Assembly (NCBI RefSeq): GCF_902167145.1
Contig: NC_050105.1
Span: forward strand, 121,227,898-121,291,897
Reading direction: 5' to 3'
Source of the DNA: Zea mays
Lineage: Eukaryota > Streptophyta > Magnoliopsida > Poales > Poaceae
DNA: 64,000 nt
Below the pieces are notes generated by a model, which saw only the letters and a program-made list of their open reading frames with translations, searched no databases and had not been told where the DNA came from. The position numbers and the translations under genes were made by a program. Shown here one piece after another: positions 34,108 through 45,305 of the stretch (positions within the stretch are counted from its first letter, which is position 1; every line of letters starts with the position of its first letter).

Positions 34108-35653
34108 TGTCGGTGTTTCGACCCCGGGGGGTCCCTGGACCGACGAGTAAATTGTCGCTGCGTGTCCCAGCCTAGATGGGTCGGCGCGAGACGGAGCACA
34201 AGGGGAAACAATAAGGGGAATCGCGGCCTCGTGTTGTCCTACGCCCAGGGCGGATGCGCTTGCAGTAGGGGGTTACAAGCGTTCGCGAGGGAGAGAGAGA
34301 GCTTGTGCGTCAGCCCGTCCTCCCGCGCGGCCACCTTTTTGTACGAGGGCCCTGGACCTTCCTTTTATAGATGTAAGGAGAAGGCCCAGGTGTACAATGG
34401 GGGGTGTAGCAATGTGCTAACGTGTCTAGCAGAGGGAAGCCAGAGTCCTATGTACAAGCCGACGTGGCTGGCGGAGAGGTTTTGGTGCCCTGTTCATGTG
34501 ATGTCGTGGCCGTCGGAGGAGGGCTTGAGCCCTGTAGGAGCACAACTGTCGGAGCTGTCGGGTCCTTGCTGACGTCTCCTTGCTTCCGTAGGGGGCTGAG
34601 AACCGCCGTCGTCATGGAGCACGCGGGGTGCCATCATTACTTGTTTTACCGAGACGAGCCAGATGGGATGCCGGTCTTGTTCCCCATAGCCTGAGCTAGC
34701 TAGGGGTAGGGTAATGATGTGCCCCCCTGCAACGTGGTCGGTCCGAGCCCAAGGTCGGGCGAGGCGGAGGCTTTTCCGAGGTCGAGGCTGAGTCCGAGCC
34801 CTGGGGTCGGGCGAGGCGGAGACCGTCGTCCGAGGTCGAGGTTGAGTCCGAGCCCTGGGGTCGGGCGAGGCGGAGACCGTCGTCCGAGGTCGAGGTTGAG
34901 TCCGAGCCCTGGGGTCGGGCGAGGCGGAGACTGTCATCCGAGGTCGAGGTTGAGTCCGAGCTCTGGGGTCGGGCGAGGCGGAGTCCGTCGTCCGAGGTCG
35001 AGGTTGAGTCTGAGCCCTGGGGTCGGGCGAGGCGGAGACCATCTTCCGAGGTTGAGGTGGAGTCCGAGCCCTAGGGTCGGGCGAGGCGGAGACCGTCTTC
35101 CGGTGTCGAGGTTGAGTCCGAGCCCTGGGGTCGGGCGAGGCGGAGCTTTCTATGGCGCCCGAGGCTGGACTTGGCTGCTGTCAGTCTCACCCTGGCGGGT
35201 GGCACAGCAGTCGGAGCAGGGCAGGCGGTGCTGTTTTCCTGTCAGGTCAGCCAGTGGAGGGGCGAAGTGACTGCGGTCACTTCGGCTCTGTCGACTGAAG
35301 AGCGCGCGTCACGATAAGGTGTCGGGCGATCCTTGCATTGAATGCTCCTGCGATCCGATCAGCTGGCGAGGCGATCTGGCCAAGGTTGCTTCTCCGTGAA
35401 GCCTGCTCGGGCTGGGCCTCGGGCGAGTCAAAGGTGTGCCCGTTGCTTGAGGGGACCCTCGGGCGAGACGTGAATCCTCCTGGGTCGGCTGTCTTCGCCC
35501 GAGGCTGGGCTCGGGCGAGGCGAGATTGTGTCCCTTGAGGGGACGGAGCCTTGACCTGAATTGCGCCCATCAGGCCTTTGCAGCTTTGTGCTGATGGGGG
35601 TTACCAGCTGAGATTAGGAGTCTTGGGGGTACCCCTAATTATGGTCCCCGATA
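34108..35653 (-). repeat. 3' LTR of Huck-2
   Basis: 1,546 bp, same ends as the Huck-1 LTR except CCCCGATA for CCCCGACA. Tandem array at 34740-35150 with a 54-bp unit. Minus-strand TATAAAA at 34369-34363. Confidence 0.9.
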
Positions 35654-35776
35654 GTAGCCCCCGAGCCTCAAAGGGAGTGTGGGTACTCGCTTGGAGGCTT
35701 TGTCGCACTTTTTGCAAGGGGACCGGCCTTTCTCGGTTGCATTTTGTTCTGGTGGGTGCGCGCGAGCGCACCCGCC
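35654..35776 (-). other. Polypurine tract and strong hairpin of Huck-2
   Basis: Minus-strand GGCTCGGGGGCTAC abuts the LTR. 83 nt farther in lies an 11-bp stem (35751-35761 with 35766-35776, one G-T pair) with loop GCGA on the + strand. PPT-like copies recur near 35783, 35969 and 39634. Confidence 0.7.
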
Positions 35777-37700
35777 GGGTGTAGCCCCCGAGGCCTCGGA
35801 GGAGTGGTTTGACTCCTCTGAGGTCTTAGCGCTTTTCGTGACGCCTCGGCCGATCAGGTTGTTCCCTCATGCGAACTGGTCGTTGCCCGGGTGCATAGTC
35901 AGGTTCCGAGTTCTTGGGCTGGTATGTTGACGCTGTCAACGATTTGACCGGAGCTGGGTTTGCGAGAGCAGCCCCCGAGCCTCCGCACAGAGCGAGAGGA
36001 CGGTCAAGGACTGACTCGGCTTTTATCATACGCCCCTTCGTCGCCTTTCCACAAGGAGGAGGGGGGAAAGCGCCATGTTGCCCTTGGAGGGCACCGAACA
36101 TGGTGTCTCCAGTGAGTTGCTAACGGGTGATCCGAGTGGACGCCCGTGCCCCGTTCGATAAGGGTCGGCTAGTGGCCCAGAGGCGCGCTCCAAAAGTACC
36201 TGCAGGTGATTTGCCGGACCCAGTCCCGTTTGATTGGGTCCGAGGGCTCGATGCCTCCCTCTGATGGGATTCCGTTACAGAATCGTTCCTGCTGGTCTCG
36301 GAAATGTCCTAGGGTACCTCGGGAGCGTAGCCCGAGCCTCGGCCATGTATCGGACGTACCCAGAGTCATCCCTCGCTCTGCGTGCTCTAAGGCAGCTGTC
36401 GAACCCTTCGGGGGCCAGCCTACGAACCCCTGATCAGTAGTGGGCGCGGAGCCCGAGTGGCCTGAGGCAGCTATCGAACCCTTCTGAGGGGCCAGCCTTC
36501 GAACCCCTGACCAGTAGTGGGCGCGGAGCCCGAGTGTTCTAAGGCGGCTGTCGAACCCTTCCGAGGGGCCAGCCTTCGAACCTCTTCAGTAGGAGGGCTC
36601 GGGGCCCGCTTCCTTCGCAGGGAAGGATCCCTTTTGGAGTATCCCCTTTTCCGGTCCCTGTAACAAGAGAGAGAAAGGGGAAGAGGAAAAGGATACGAAA
36701 TTGAACGATGTGGCGCACCTTTTTTGACACGGTCATCATGGCGGAGGTGAAGCGTCGCCCGCTTCGCTTGCCAAAGGTGTCGCCTGCCCTGCCGCAGAGT
36801 TAATGCGACGGGACGAGTGGTTCGCGGGGCAGCTGTTGTGCGTGCGCGAGCCGTTTGAGGAACAGAACACGGGCGCGTCGTCTTCATGCCGTGGGAGAGG
36901 GCTCTCTTGCTGTCCCAGGAGGGGACGTGAGCCTGCAGACGATTTGACTGCTGCTTCCGCCCGCCTACCGCCGCCATTACTGTCGGCCCACTTTTGGCCA
37001 TATCGACCGTCGCGCCTTCTCCCGCGGTGGACTGACCCGTGACCGATGTGCTCGGTTGGCACTGTTGGGCCATGCGTAGGGTTGCCTCGAGTCGCGGCAC
37101 CGGTTCCACAGTCGAGAAGGCGCGGTACTGGCGCAAGTGGCGGTGTAGTTTCTCGCACGTAGTAACCGGCGCGCCGGTTATATGACGTGTGGGCCTGGGC
37201 CTCCATGCTGGACGCGTCAAAGTAGATAGGGTGCATCCCCTTGGTGCTGTTGCATGCCGCCTGCATGGCGGTCCGCCCTTTCACCCGCTGGTCTGGGCAA
37301 AAGTGGAGGAGTGCTCGTAACCGCTGGGCAGTTACGCGCTCTACGCGTGGCGGTCTGGCTTCTTCTGTCCTGGGCCAGCTTGCATGACGCGTGGGACCCA
37401 GCCCCCGTGTCGTAGGGGGAGGACCTTGGAGCGTGTTGGTGAAAACTTAGTCCGCGACGCCTGAGGACGCAAGTGGGGAGAGTCGCCTTTAAAAAGGGGG
37501 CGACCCCCTTGGATGGCAGCCATGCCTTCACACTCCCCTAATGCATTGCGCCCTTCCATCTTCCGAGCCCCCAGATGGGGGGCGCCCGCGTTGCTTTCGT
37601 CTTGCTGTCGTTGGAGGAGCGCAACTTCGCGGAAGTTGGTACCTTTCAGCCATCGCTCGGCTTCAAGGATTTTCATCAGGTAGCCCGGCTGCATCCCCTC
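35777..37700 (-). other. Huck-2 3' spacer with a 76-bp tandem repeat
   Basis: No sense-strand gene. About 36381-36600 holds three copies of a ~76-bp unit containing GGGGCCAGCCTTCGAACCCC and GTGGGCGCGGAGCCCGAGTG. A + strand TATA-like TTTAAAAAGGGG occurs near 37489, about 210 nt before the antisense ORF region. Confidence 0.7.
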
Positions 37701-37704
37701 GCTG

Positions 37705-39026
37705 ATGGTCACCCAAGACGGTGACCACCAGTTTGATGGTGGGGAGAAGCAAGCCGGGCTGCGGCCTCTGCCCCGCCCTCAGCTTCAAGGATCTTCATCA
37801 TCCTTGCTGGGGAGGAGGGCGAGGCGAGCCGGGGCCTGCCTTCGCGTGGGCTGGCGTCCCGCTTCTTCCTCCGGCTTCTGGGGGTGGAAACCATCCTCCA
37901 GCTCTGTGGAGGAGGCGCCCTCCAGCCGTGCCGGGGAAGGCGAACTGCTGCTGCCCAGTCCAGGGTGCAGCATTCCGTCCTTTGTCCGGGCGACGGTGGC
38001 CAGCCGCACCAGGGGGTCTCACAACACGTCGTACACCGCGAGGGCGGTACTCATGTTCTAGGACGGTCCCATTCTCGTTTTCGTGACGAGGACGGGAGCG
38101 AGGACCTGCCGGTGCGCTTTGGGGCGGCCGGTGCCCGCTGGTGCGATGTTGGTGGGCAGGTGGACGCCGCCGCCGGTGCTGAGGTGGTGGCAGCTGGAGA
38201 AAGCTTCTCCGCCGATGAGACCGTCAGCGCCACCCGCGGATCGACCTCCGGCTCTTTGGCTTTAATGTCTGGTTCTCGTCCCTCGAGTGGGGACACGAAC
38301 GAGAGCCTTTCAGCGGTAGCGTTCGTCCTGGGACCATCGCTGCTGCTGCAGAGGTCGCTGGCGAGTCACCCGGAGTTTGTCGTCCCGCAGGCTCTCCGAT
38401 GTGGAGGTTGTTTATACCCGCGGGAGTGGAACTGGAGTTCCGTTTGTAATGGCACCTTGAGTGCCGGTGTCTGTTCATTGCGGCTGTCGGGGCCTGAACA
38501 TCTGGTTATTGTTGGTGCAATACCGTGTTTCTTCCTTATTTCGAGCACCAGGACTCGCCTGTCAGCTAGCTGGACCGCTTAACCAAGTGTGAGTTGCCCC
38601 ATGCGGAAGGTGACGAGTGAGGTATCCGTATCCCGGAGGCGTAGGAGTCCCTCGGCTCGCCTGGCCTTGCCGCCTGAGGCTTCCCTTGCTCAGTTAAAGA
38701 AAACCCTCGGCTGCTCTGCGATGAGCCGGAGCCGGAGGCAGCGGTGTCAGCATGGACAGAGGCAGAGTCGGCTCGAAAAGGAAACTTCATCGGCCCAGGA
38801 GCAGGTGACTTCCCTGGCCGAGGAGGCGTAGCAGCGGCGGCCGGAGCCTGGCCGGGTCGTCCACTGGTGGGACCAACCCTGGAGTCGGGTTGCCGAGGCC
38901 ATGAGCCGGGCCGGTGTCCCCGAGGGACGGCTGGCTGAGGCTACGGAGCGACCGGTCCGGCCGTCCGCTTGGGCCGGGTTCCTGGAGGAGGCCCTGGCAG
39001 CGATGGCCCAGGCGCAGTACTGACGT
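37705..39026 (+). pseudogene. Degraded antisense ORF region of Huck-2
   Basis: Lies on the strand opposite to Huck's gag-pol. The clearest piece (about 38750-39026) reads as a charged helix, a TAG, then VVHWWDQPW, EAMSRAGVPEGRLAEATERP and FLEEALAAMAQAQY before TGA, a protein-like sequence with heptads. An open frame at 37884-38582 is acidic and Ser-rich. I cannot join these into one gene; frames change between them. Position and strand match the antisense ORFs known in other Tat-clade elements. Confidence 0.45.
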
Positions 39027-39525
39027 CTTCCTTCGAGGTGGAGATCCTCCGACCGTGTCGCCGTCCGAGGCCGGGTCGGATTCCACCGAAGGTGGAGTCG
39101 ACGTCGAGGGTGCTGCTGCTCCCCCTACTGATGTCTGATCCTACAGGATCAGTTTGTCTGTAGTATGCGTATGTTTTTTTGCGGCCGCCGAGGTAATAGA
39201 ATTGTTTATCCGAGCGAGAGTTACTTATTGCGGAAGGTGATGAGTGAGGTATCCGTATCCCGGAGGTGTAGGAGTTCCTCGGTTCGCTCGGCCTTGCCGC
39301 TTATGTGTACTCTTACTCGTCCATAGGATTCTGTTATCGATATAGTCGAGAAGGCACGAAAAATCGTTTCGGCAAAAAAGTTTTCGAGCGTTAAGACTTG
39401 TTCGATCAGCGGAATCGCTTATCCGAGCGTGAGTTACTTATCGCAGAAGGTGATGAGTGAGGTATCCGTATCCCGGAGGCGTAGGAGTCCCTCGGCTCGG
39501 TCGACCTTGCAGCTTACGTGTACTC
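38577..39525. repeat. Dispersed ~95-bp repeat, three copies
   Basis: Copies near 38577-38672, 39203-39300 and 39417-39515, sharing GAAGGTGATGAGTGAGGTAT and CCGTATCCCGGAGGCGTAGG. They lie in and beside the antisense region of Huck-2. 39026-39740 otherwise holds no recognisable gene. Confidence 0.75.
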
Positions 39526-39740
39526 CGTCGTTTTCAGGATCCCACTATCGAAGTAGTCGAAAAGCACGAAAGATGTTCTGGCAGAAAGACTTTTTCCGAG
39601 GAAAACTTTGACGCAGAGGGGGTTCCCCCCTTCTAGCCCCCGAGGGAGGGTCGGGCTTTGCCGAGGCAAGGCTGACCCTTCCTTGATGGTTAGACTTTAT
39701 TTGTGTATGTAAACGAGGTATATGAAGACTTGAAAACATC

Positions 39741-40355
39741 TTAAGGGTAGAAGCGACGTAGCTGTCGGATGTTCCAAGCGTTGTTGTAGACCTCGACTTG
39801 ACTGTTGGCCAGCTTGTATGTTCCGGGCTTCAAAATCTTGGCGATGATGAATGGCCCTTCCCAGGGAGGTGTGAGCTTGTGGCGCCTTCGGGCGTCTTGT
39901 CGTAGCCGAAGCACCAAGTCGCCCACCTGGAGGTCTCGGGACCGAACCCCTCGGGCGTGGTAGCGTCGCAGGGACTACTGATACCACGCCGAGTGTAGTA
40001 AGGCCATGTCCCGAGCCTCTTCCAGCTGGTCCAATGAGTCTTCTCGGTTGGTCTGGTTGCTTCGGGCGTCGTATGTCCTCGTCTTCGGGGAGCCGTATTC
40101 TAAGTCTGTGGGCAAGATAGCCTCGGCCCCATAGACTAGAAAAAACGGTGTGAAGCCCGTGGCTCGGCTTGGCGTCGTCCTTAGACTCCAGACCACCGAG
40201 GGGAGTTCCTTCATACATCGCCTGCCGAACTTGTTGAGGTTGTTGTAGATCCTTGGCTTGAGTCCCTGCAGAATCATGTCGTTGGCACGTTCTACCTGCC
40301 CATTCGTCATGGGGTGGGCTACGGTGGCCCAGTCCACCCGGATGTGGTAGTCCTC
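39741..40355 (-). pseudogene. Huck-2 integrase C-terminal part
   Basis: Continues the integrase interrupted by E: HPMTNGQVERAND carries the catalytic Glu region, followed by WSLRTTPSRATGFTPFFLVYGAEAILP and, after a TAG near 39975, the GPY/F-like end (PPWEGPFIIAKILKPGTYKL) terminating at 39741. Joined to 52108 onward across E. Confidence 0.85.
40351..40355. repeat. Target duplication of element E
   Basis: TCCTC at 40351-40355 and at 52108-52112, perfect. Confidence 0.95.
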
Positions 40356-43073
40356 TGTCACACCCGGTTTTAGAAGGCAAACCGAATGCAAACCATGTAC
40401 GTGCCAGGATCAGTTATTCACGTACACAGCAGTTACATAATATGGACATCATCACACAGTGCTCAAAATAGTATCAATAAGGGAAATAATCGATTACATC
40501 ATACGTCTGAGACGTCCATATAGTTCTTACAATAAATCAAAGTGCGGAAAAGAAACGTAGATAACGCGGCCTTCACAGGCAACCGACTGGGGGGTTGCCG
40601 CTAACCCACACCTAGAACTCGTCGTAGTCTTGGAACTCCTGGAAGTCTCCTTCCACAGCTTCATCTTCGCCTGAGCAGTGGTTGCAATGCTGACAACCTG
40701 GGGGGGGGGGTTTGGTGTGTAGAGCAAGGGTGAGTACACATCAACATACTCAGCAAGTATCCCGTTTGGCTGTAGTGGACTAGCTTTATGTGGGGATAAG
40801 TCAAGCAGTTGCTTTTAGTTGGTCAGGTTATTACTTACTAGTAGAAAGCCAGGTTTTAACATTAACCCAAGTTATTAGCCCAATGTATCCTTTCCAAACG
40901 GAAAGAATACCACTTACCAATACCATAATCGTAATCAGAACCATCAATCTCATTGTCACCTGTACCAAAGTATCTCTGATCAAGTATCACTAATCTCTGG
41001 AGCTCCCTTGGCCGCTCATAACCGCGAGCACGGCTGATATATCAGTTTTATAACACTCTGCAGAGGTTGTGCACTTTACCCACAAGCCGTGATTCCCTCT
41101 CTGGCCCGGGCTTGCAAGACCCTTATTCACTCCCGAGGTGAATGGCCAAGGATTCACTACGAAGCCTTTACAAAGATTCCCCGGGGCTGTAGCCACCCGT
41201 TAGGTTTCCTAAATGTACCGCACTCCTCCCCAAGGGACAAATCAACCTTGGCAGAGCGAGCCGCATACACCGAGCCCCATTGACGGCACGACGGCGAAGC
41301 GAACTACACCCCGGATCCTCTAATTATTCAGCTAAGGGCACCCCATTCCACCCTCATGGTTGCACTGTTTTCCCGGGCGGTCATCCATTGAACAGGTCCT
41401 TACGGAGAGGCACTCGAGAAACCGCTCGAGTCCCCTTAAATGCCACAAGTATAATCATAAATAAGAACGGGAAAACAGCGTATCATAGATAACCACATCA
41501 TGTTCATTGATTAAAGTTGAGCAATAGCATCAAACTAAGCAGTAATAATCCGACCCAAATAGGTAAACAAGGACATGGATAACAAAAAGCTAGTCAATCC
41601 TTAGGTATAAATGTGTGATGCGGGAGGTGAATTAAAGAATGATTAGGACAGAGATAGGTCAAAGGACACTTGCCTCCACCAACCGACTGCTGCTCAGGGG
41701 CTTCTCCTGCGAATTCCTCGGGCTCTTCGACCGGATCGTTCTCTATGCGAGCGCAAACATACATACATCCATCCACATATTTAATACAAAAGAACAGTAC
41801 ACCATACAAGGGAACAAATAAAGCGAATATGCATCAAGTATGACATTTGACATTGCATTTGTTATGGTTAGAAAGAAACGGGAAAAGGGTCTCGCAGGGG
41901 GGGTTAAAGTTTATGCACTAATGATTAGTTAAATTATGCACTCTAGTTTCAATAGGTTCCTAACAAAAGAATTCTGTTATATGCACTAGTGGGAACCTAA
42001 TCATTTTAAGTTGATTAACATTGCACGGGATAAACAATTAACTGAATGAATCAACTAGCGCAACGAAATTCTAAATTAAACTTCTCATTTCCATAGCATG
42101 AACCATGATTAGTCTACCCAAAATAAGGTAATTATGATCACAGAAAGTTAATAAAATAAAATAAAAAAAATAAAAAAAACAGGGGGGGGCGGTTGAACCG
42201 GCCCTAGGGCGGTTGAACCGGCCGGCTGGGCGAGCGGCTGGGCCGGCCAGGGGCGCGGCCGAGCCAGCGGGCAGGGGGCGGCTGGCGGGCGGCCAGGGGC
42301 CAGGGGCGGCCGAGGGCGCGGCCAGGGCGGGCCTGGGGCGCGGCTGGGCGCGGCCGGGGGCGCGGCTGGGGCTAGGGCGCGGCCGGCGGCTGGGCTGGGG
42401 GCGGCCAGGGGCGCGGCCAGGGGTGGCCGGGCGGCTGGGCTGCCAAGAGGAGGGAGGAGGGGAGAGGGGAGAGGGAGGGAGGAGAGGGAAAGGGGGGGCT
42501 CACCGGCGATGGGCGGCCGACGGCGAGGGCGGCGGCCGAGCAGGGGGCGGCGGCGGTTAGGGCAGAGGGGTAGGGGCGGCGGCTTAGGGAGAGAGAGGGA
42601 AAATGAGAGGGAGAGAGAGAGGGAGAGGGAATTGGGGAAAAAAAAGGGGAGGTGGGGGGCGGCTGGGCCTGCCAAGGCCCAAGAGGGGGGGCGCGCAGGG
42701 GGCTTGGGCCGGCCAAGGGGCGGCTGGGCCGGCCAAGGAGCCCATGGCGCGGGAGAGAGGGAAAGGGGAAGAGGGAGAGAGAAAGAAAGAGAAAGAAAAA
42801 GAAAAGATTATTTCCCTGCTTTCGAAATCCGATCTTCCTAGATGAATGCATTTGCACTTTCAAACAATCAAAGAATGCATAGCTCGGCATGGTGCATCAA
42901 ACAACATAAAGTATTTTTTGAGTTTTTCTTTACACGGGAATTCCAAACCGAATCCCGCTAGCTTTGGAAAAAGTCAAGGTCTAGCGAGGGCAAAAAGAAA
43001 AAGAAAAGGTAACGCCCGAATTTGGCGAGTAAAGAAAAGAAAAAAATTCAACTGCAAAATTCGGGGCGTTACA
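40356..43073 (-). repeat. 3' LTR of E
   Basis: 2,718 bp; + strand ends TGTCACACCCGG...GGGGCGTTACA. 42180-42830 is extremely G- and purine-rich on the + strand; the long Pro-rich minus-strand translations there are low-complexity artefacts. Confidence 0.95.
42180..42830 (+). other. G-rich and polypurine segment in E LTR
   Basis: GGC/GCGGCC low-complexity DNA, then GGGCAGAGGGGTAGGGG, which with the next GGG run fits a G-quadruplex pattern (about 42560-42589), then long GA tracts to 42820. The C-rich strand is the RNA-like strand of E. The 5' LTR has the same at about 51165-51840. Confidence 0.7.
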
Positions 43074-43111
43074 AACCTATCCCCCTTAAAAGAATCTCGC
43101 CCTCGAGATTC
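43074..43111 (-). other. Polypurine tract and hairpin of E
   Basis: Minus strand: GAATCTCG/CGAGATTC stem (43111-43092) with a 4-nt loop, overlapping the pol stop codon, then TTTTAAGGGGGATAGG before the 3' LTR. Confidence 0.85.
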
Positions 43112-45305
43112 AGGGCTGGCTAGCAAAGAGCTCTGGGTACTTGGCCACTAGATCATCTTCACGCTCCCAGGTTGCTTCTTCCTCAGAGTGGTGATTCCAT
43201 CTGACTTTGCACATTCTGATGGTCTTCCTTCGGGTGACTCTGTCTGCAATCTCAAGGATCTGAGCTGGCTTCTCAACATAGGTCAAGTCCTCCTGGACCT
43301 CAAGACCTTCCACTGGCAACTGCTCTTCTGGCACACGCAAGCACTTCTTCAACTGAGACACATGAAAGACATCATGCACAGCAGACAAATTCTCTGGCAG
43401 GCTGAGCTGATAAGCCACTTCTCCACGCTTTGAGAGGATCTGGTACGGACCAATGTAGCGGGGTGCTAGCTTGTCTTTCACTCCGAATCTTCTGACTCCT
43501 CTGATCGGTGACACTTTCAGATAGACAAAGTCTCCGACTTCAAAACTCAGCTCTCTTCTTCTTGTGTCTGCATAGCTTCGCTGCCTCGATTGCGCTATCT
43601 TCAGATTCTCTCGGACCATCTTGATGTTCTCTTCGGCTTCAAGCAGAATGTCTGGCCCAAACACTTGCTTCTCTCCAGGCTGATCCCATTGCAACGGAGT
43701 TCTACAACTCCTTCCATAAAGCGCCTGAAACGGTGACATCTTCAAACTGGCCTGGTAACTGTTGTTATAGGAAAACTCTGCATAAGGCAATCGCTTGTCC
43801 CATCCGGACTGATCTTGCAACGCACAGGCTCTCAACATATCTTCGAGAATTTGATTGGTCCTTTTAGTCTGGCCATCTGTCTGCGGGTGATAAGCTGAAC
43901 TGAAATTCAGATGTGTGCCCAAGGCTTCATGCAACTGCTGCCAGAAATGAGAGGTGAACTGCGTTCCTCTGTCTGACACTATCTTCTTTGGCACACCATG
44001 AAGACAAACGATCCGAGACATATACAACTCTGCCAATACTGCATTGTTGTAGCTGGTCTTGACAGGTATGAAGTGGGCTGACTTGGTCAAACGGTCCACC
44101 ACTACCCAAATAGAATCGTAGCCGGCTCGAGTGCGAGGCAATCCGACTATGAAATCCATACCAATTTCATCCCATTTCCACTGAGGGATCTGCAACGGTT
44201 GCAACAATCTAGCTGGTCTCTGGTGCTCTGCCTTAATTCTTCGACAACTATCGCACTTAGCCACATGCTCTGCGATTTTCCTCTTCATTCCGTACCACCA
44301 GAATTTCTTCCTCAGATCCTGATACATCTTCTCACTACCAGGGTGAATCGAATAGGCTGTCTCATGAGCTTCCTTGAGGATCAACTCTCGAATAGACTGG
44401 ACATTGGGAACACATAAGCGGTCTTTGAACCATATCACGCCTTCAGCATCTTCTCGAAAATCTTTGCCTCTGCCATCTAGAATCAATCGCCGAATCTCAC
44501 TGATCTTTTCATCATTCTTCTGCGCTTCTTTGATTTCTCGCTCCAAGGTAGGTTCCAATTCAACTGTGACTCCTCGCGAATTGTTCAGAAACCCGAGACT
44601 CAACCTGTCGAACTCCTTGGCCAACTCATAAGGCATCGGGCGAGCGACCATTAGATTGACTTGACTCTTTCTGCTCAAAGCATCTGCCACTACGTTTGCT
44701 TTGCCTGGATGGTAATGAATCTCCAACTCATAGTCTTTGATCAGCTCTAACCATCTTCGTTGCCTCATGTTCAGCTCTATCTGAGTGAATATGTACTTCA
44801 GACTCTTGTGATCTGTGTAAACATCGCATTTCTGTCCATACAGATAGTGCCTCCATGTCTTCAGTGCGTGAACCACTGCTGCCAACTCTAGATCATGGAT
44901 TGGGTAGTTCTTCTCATGAACCTTCAGCTGTCGGGACGAGTAAGCCACAACTCTTCCCTCTTGCATCAACACGCATCCCAAACCTGTGTAACAAGCATCA
45001 CAATACACCGAGAAGGGCTTGTGCACATCAGGCAAGATTAGGACATGCGAGGTAGTCAACTTCTCTTTCAGCGCTTCAAAGGCCTCTTGACATTTCTGGG
45101 TCCATTTGAACTCAACCTTGTTGCCTAGCAACGCTGTCATTGGCTTCGCAATCTTCGAAAACCCTTCAATGAATCGCCGATAGTATCCGGCCATTCCAAT
45201 GAAGCTCTTGATTCCTCGAGCATCCGTTGGCGCTTTCCAGTTCAGAATGTCTGCCACTTTCTTCGGATCCACAGCCAATCCTTCCTTGTTGATTATGTGA
45301 CCCAA
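43110..45305 (-). pseudogene. E Pol part 2: RT end, RNase H, integrase, chromodomain
   Basis: Begins within RT at [10 protein letters not shown]. RNase H with [27 protein letters not shown] and YTDHKSL; integrase HHCC then [34 protein letters not shown] domain ([15 protein letters not shown]); C-terminal chromodomain (IADRVTRRKTIRMCKVRWNHHSEEEATWE), ending TGA at 43112-43110. It is continuous in sense with the upstream gag-RT frame, but a single-base change near 45315 moves the frame. Otherwise the domain set is complete. Confidence 0.92.

Noticed and set aside
36381..36600. Regularly spaced repeats considered as a CRISPR array
   Set aside because: Units are directly adjacent with no unique spacers and lie inside a plant retrotransposon.
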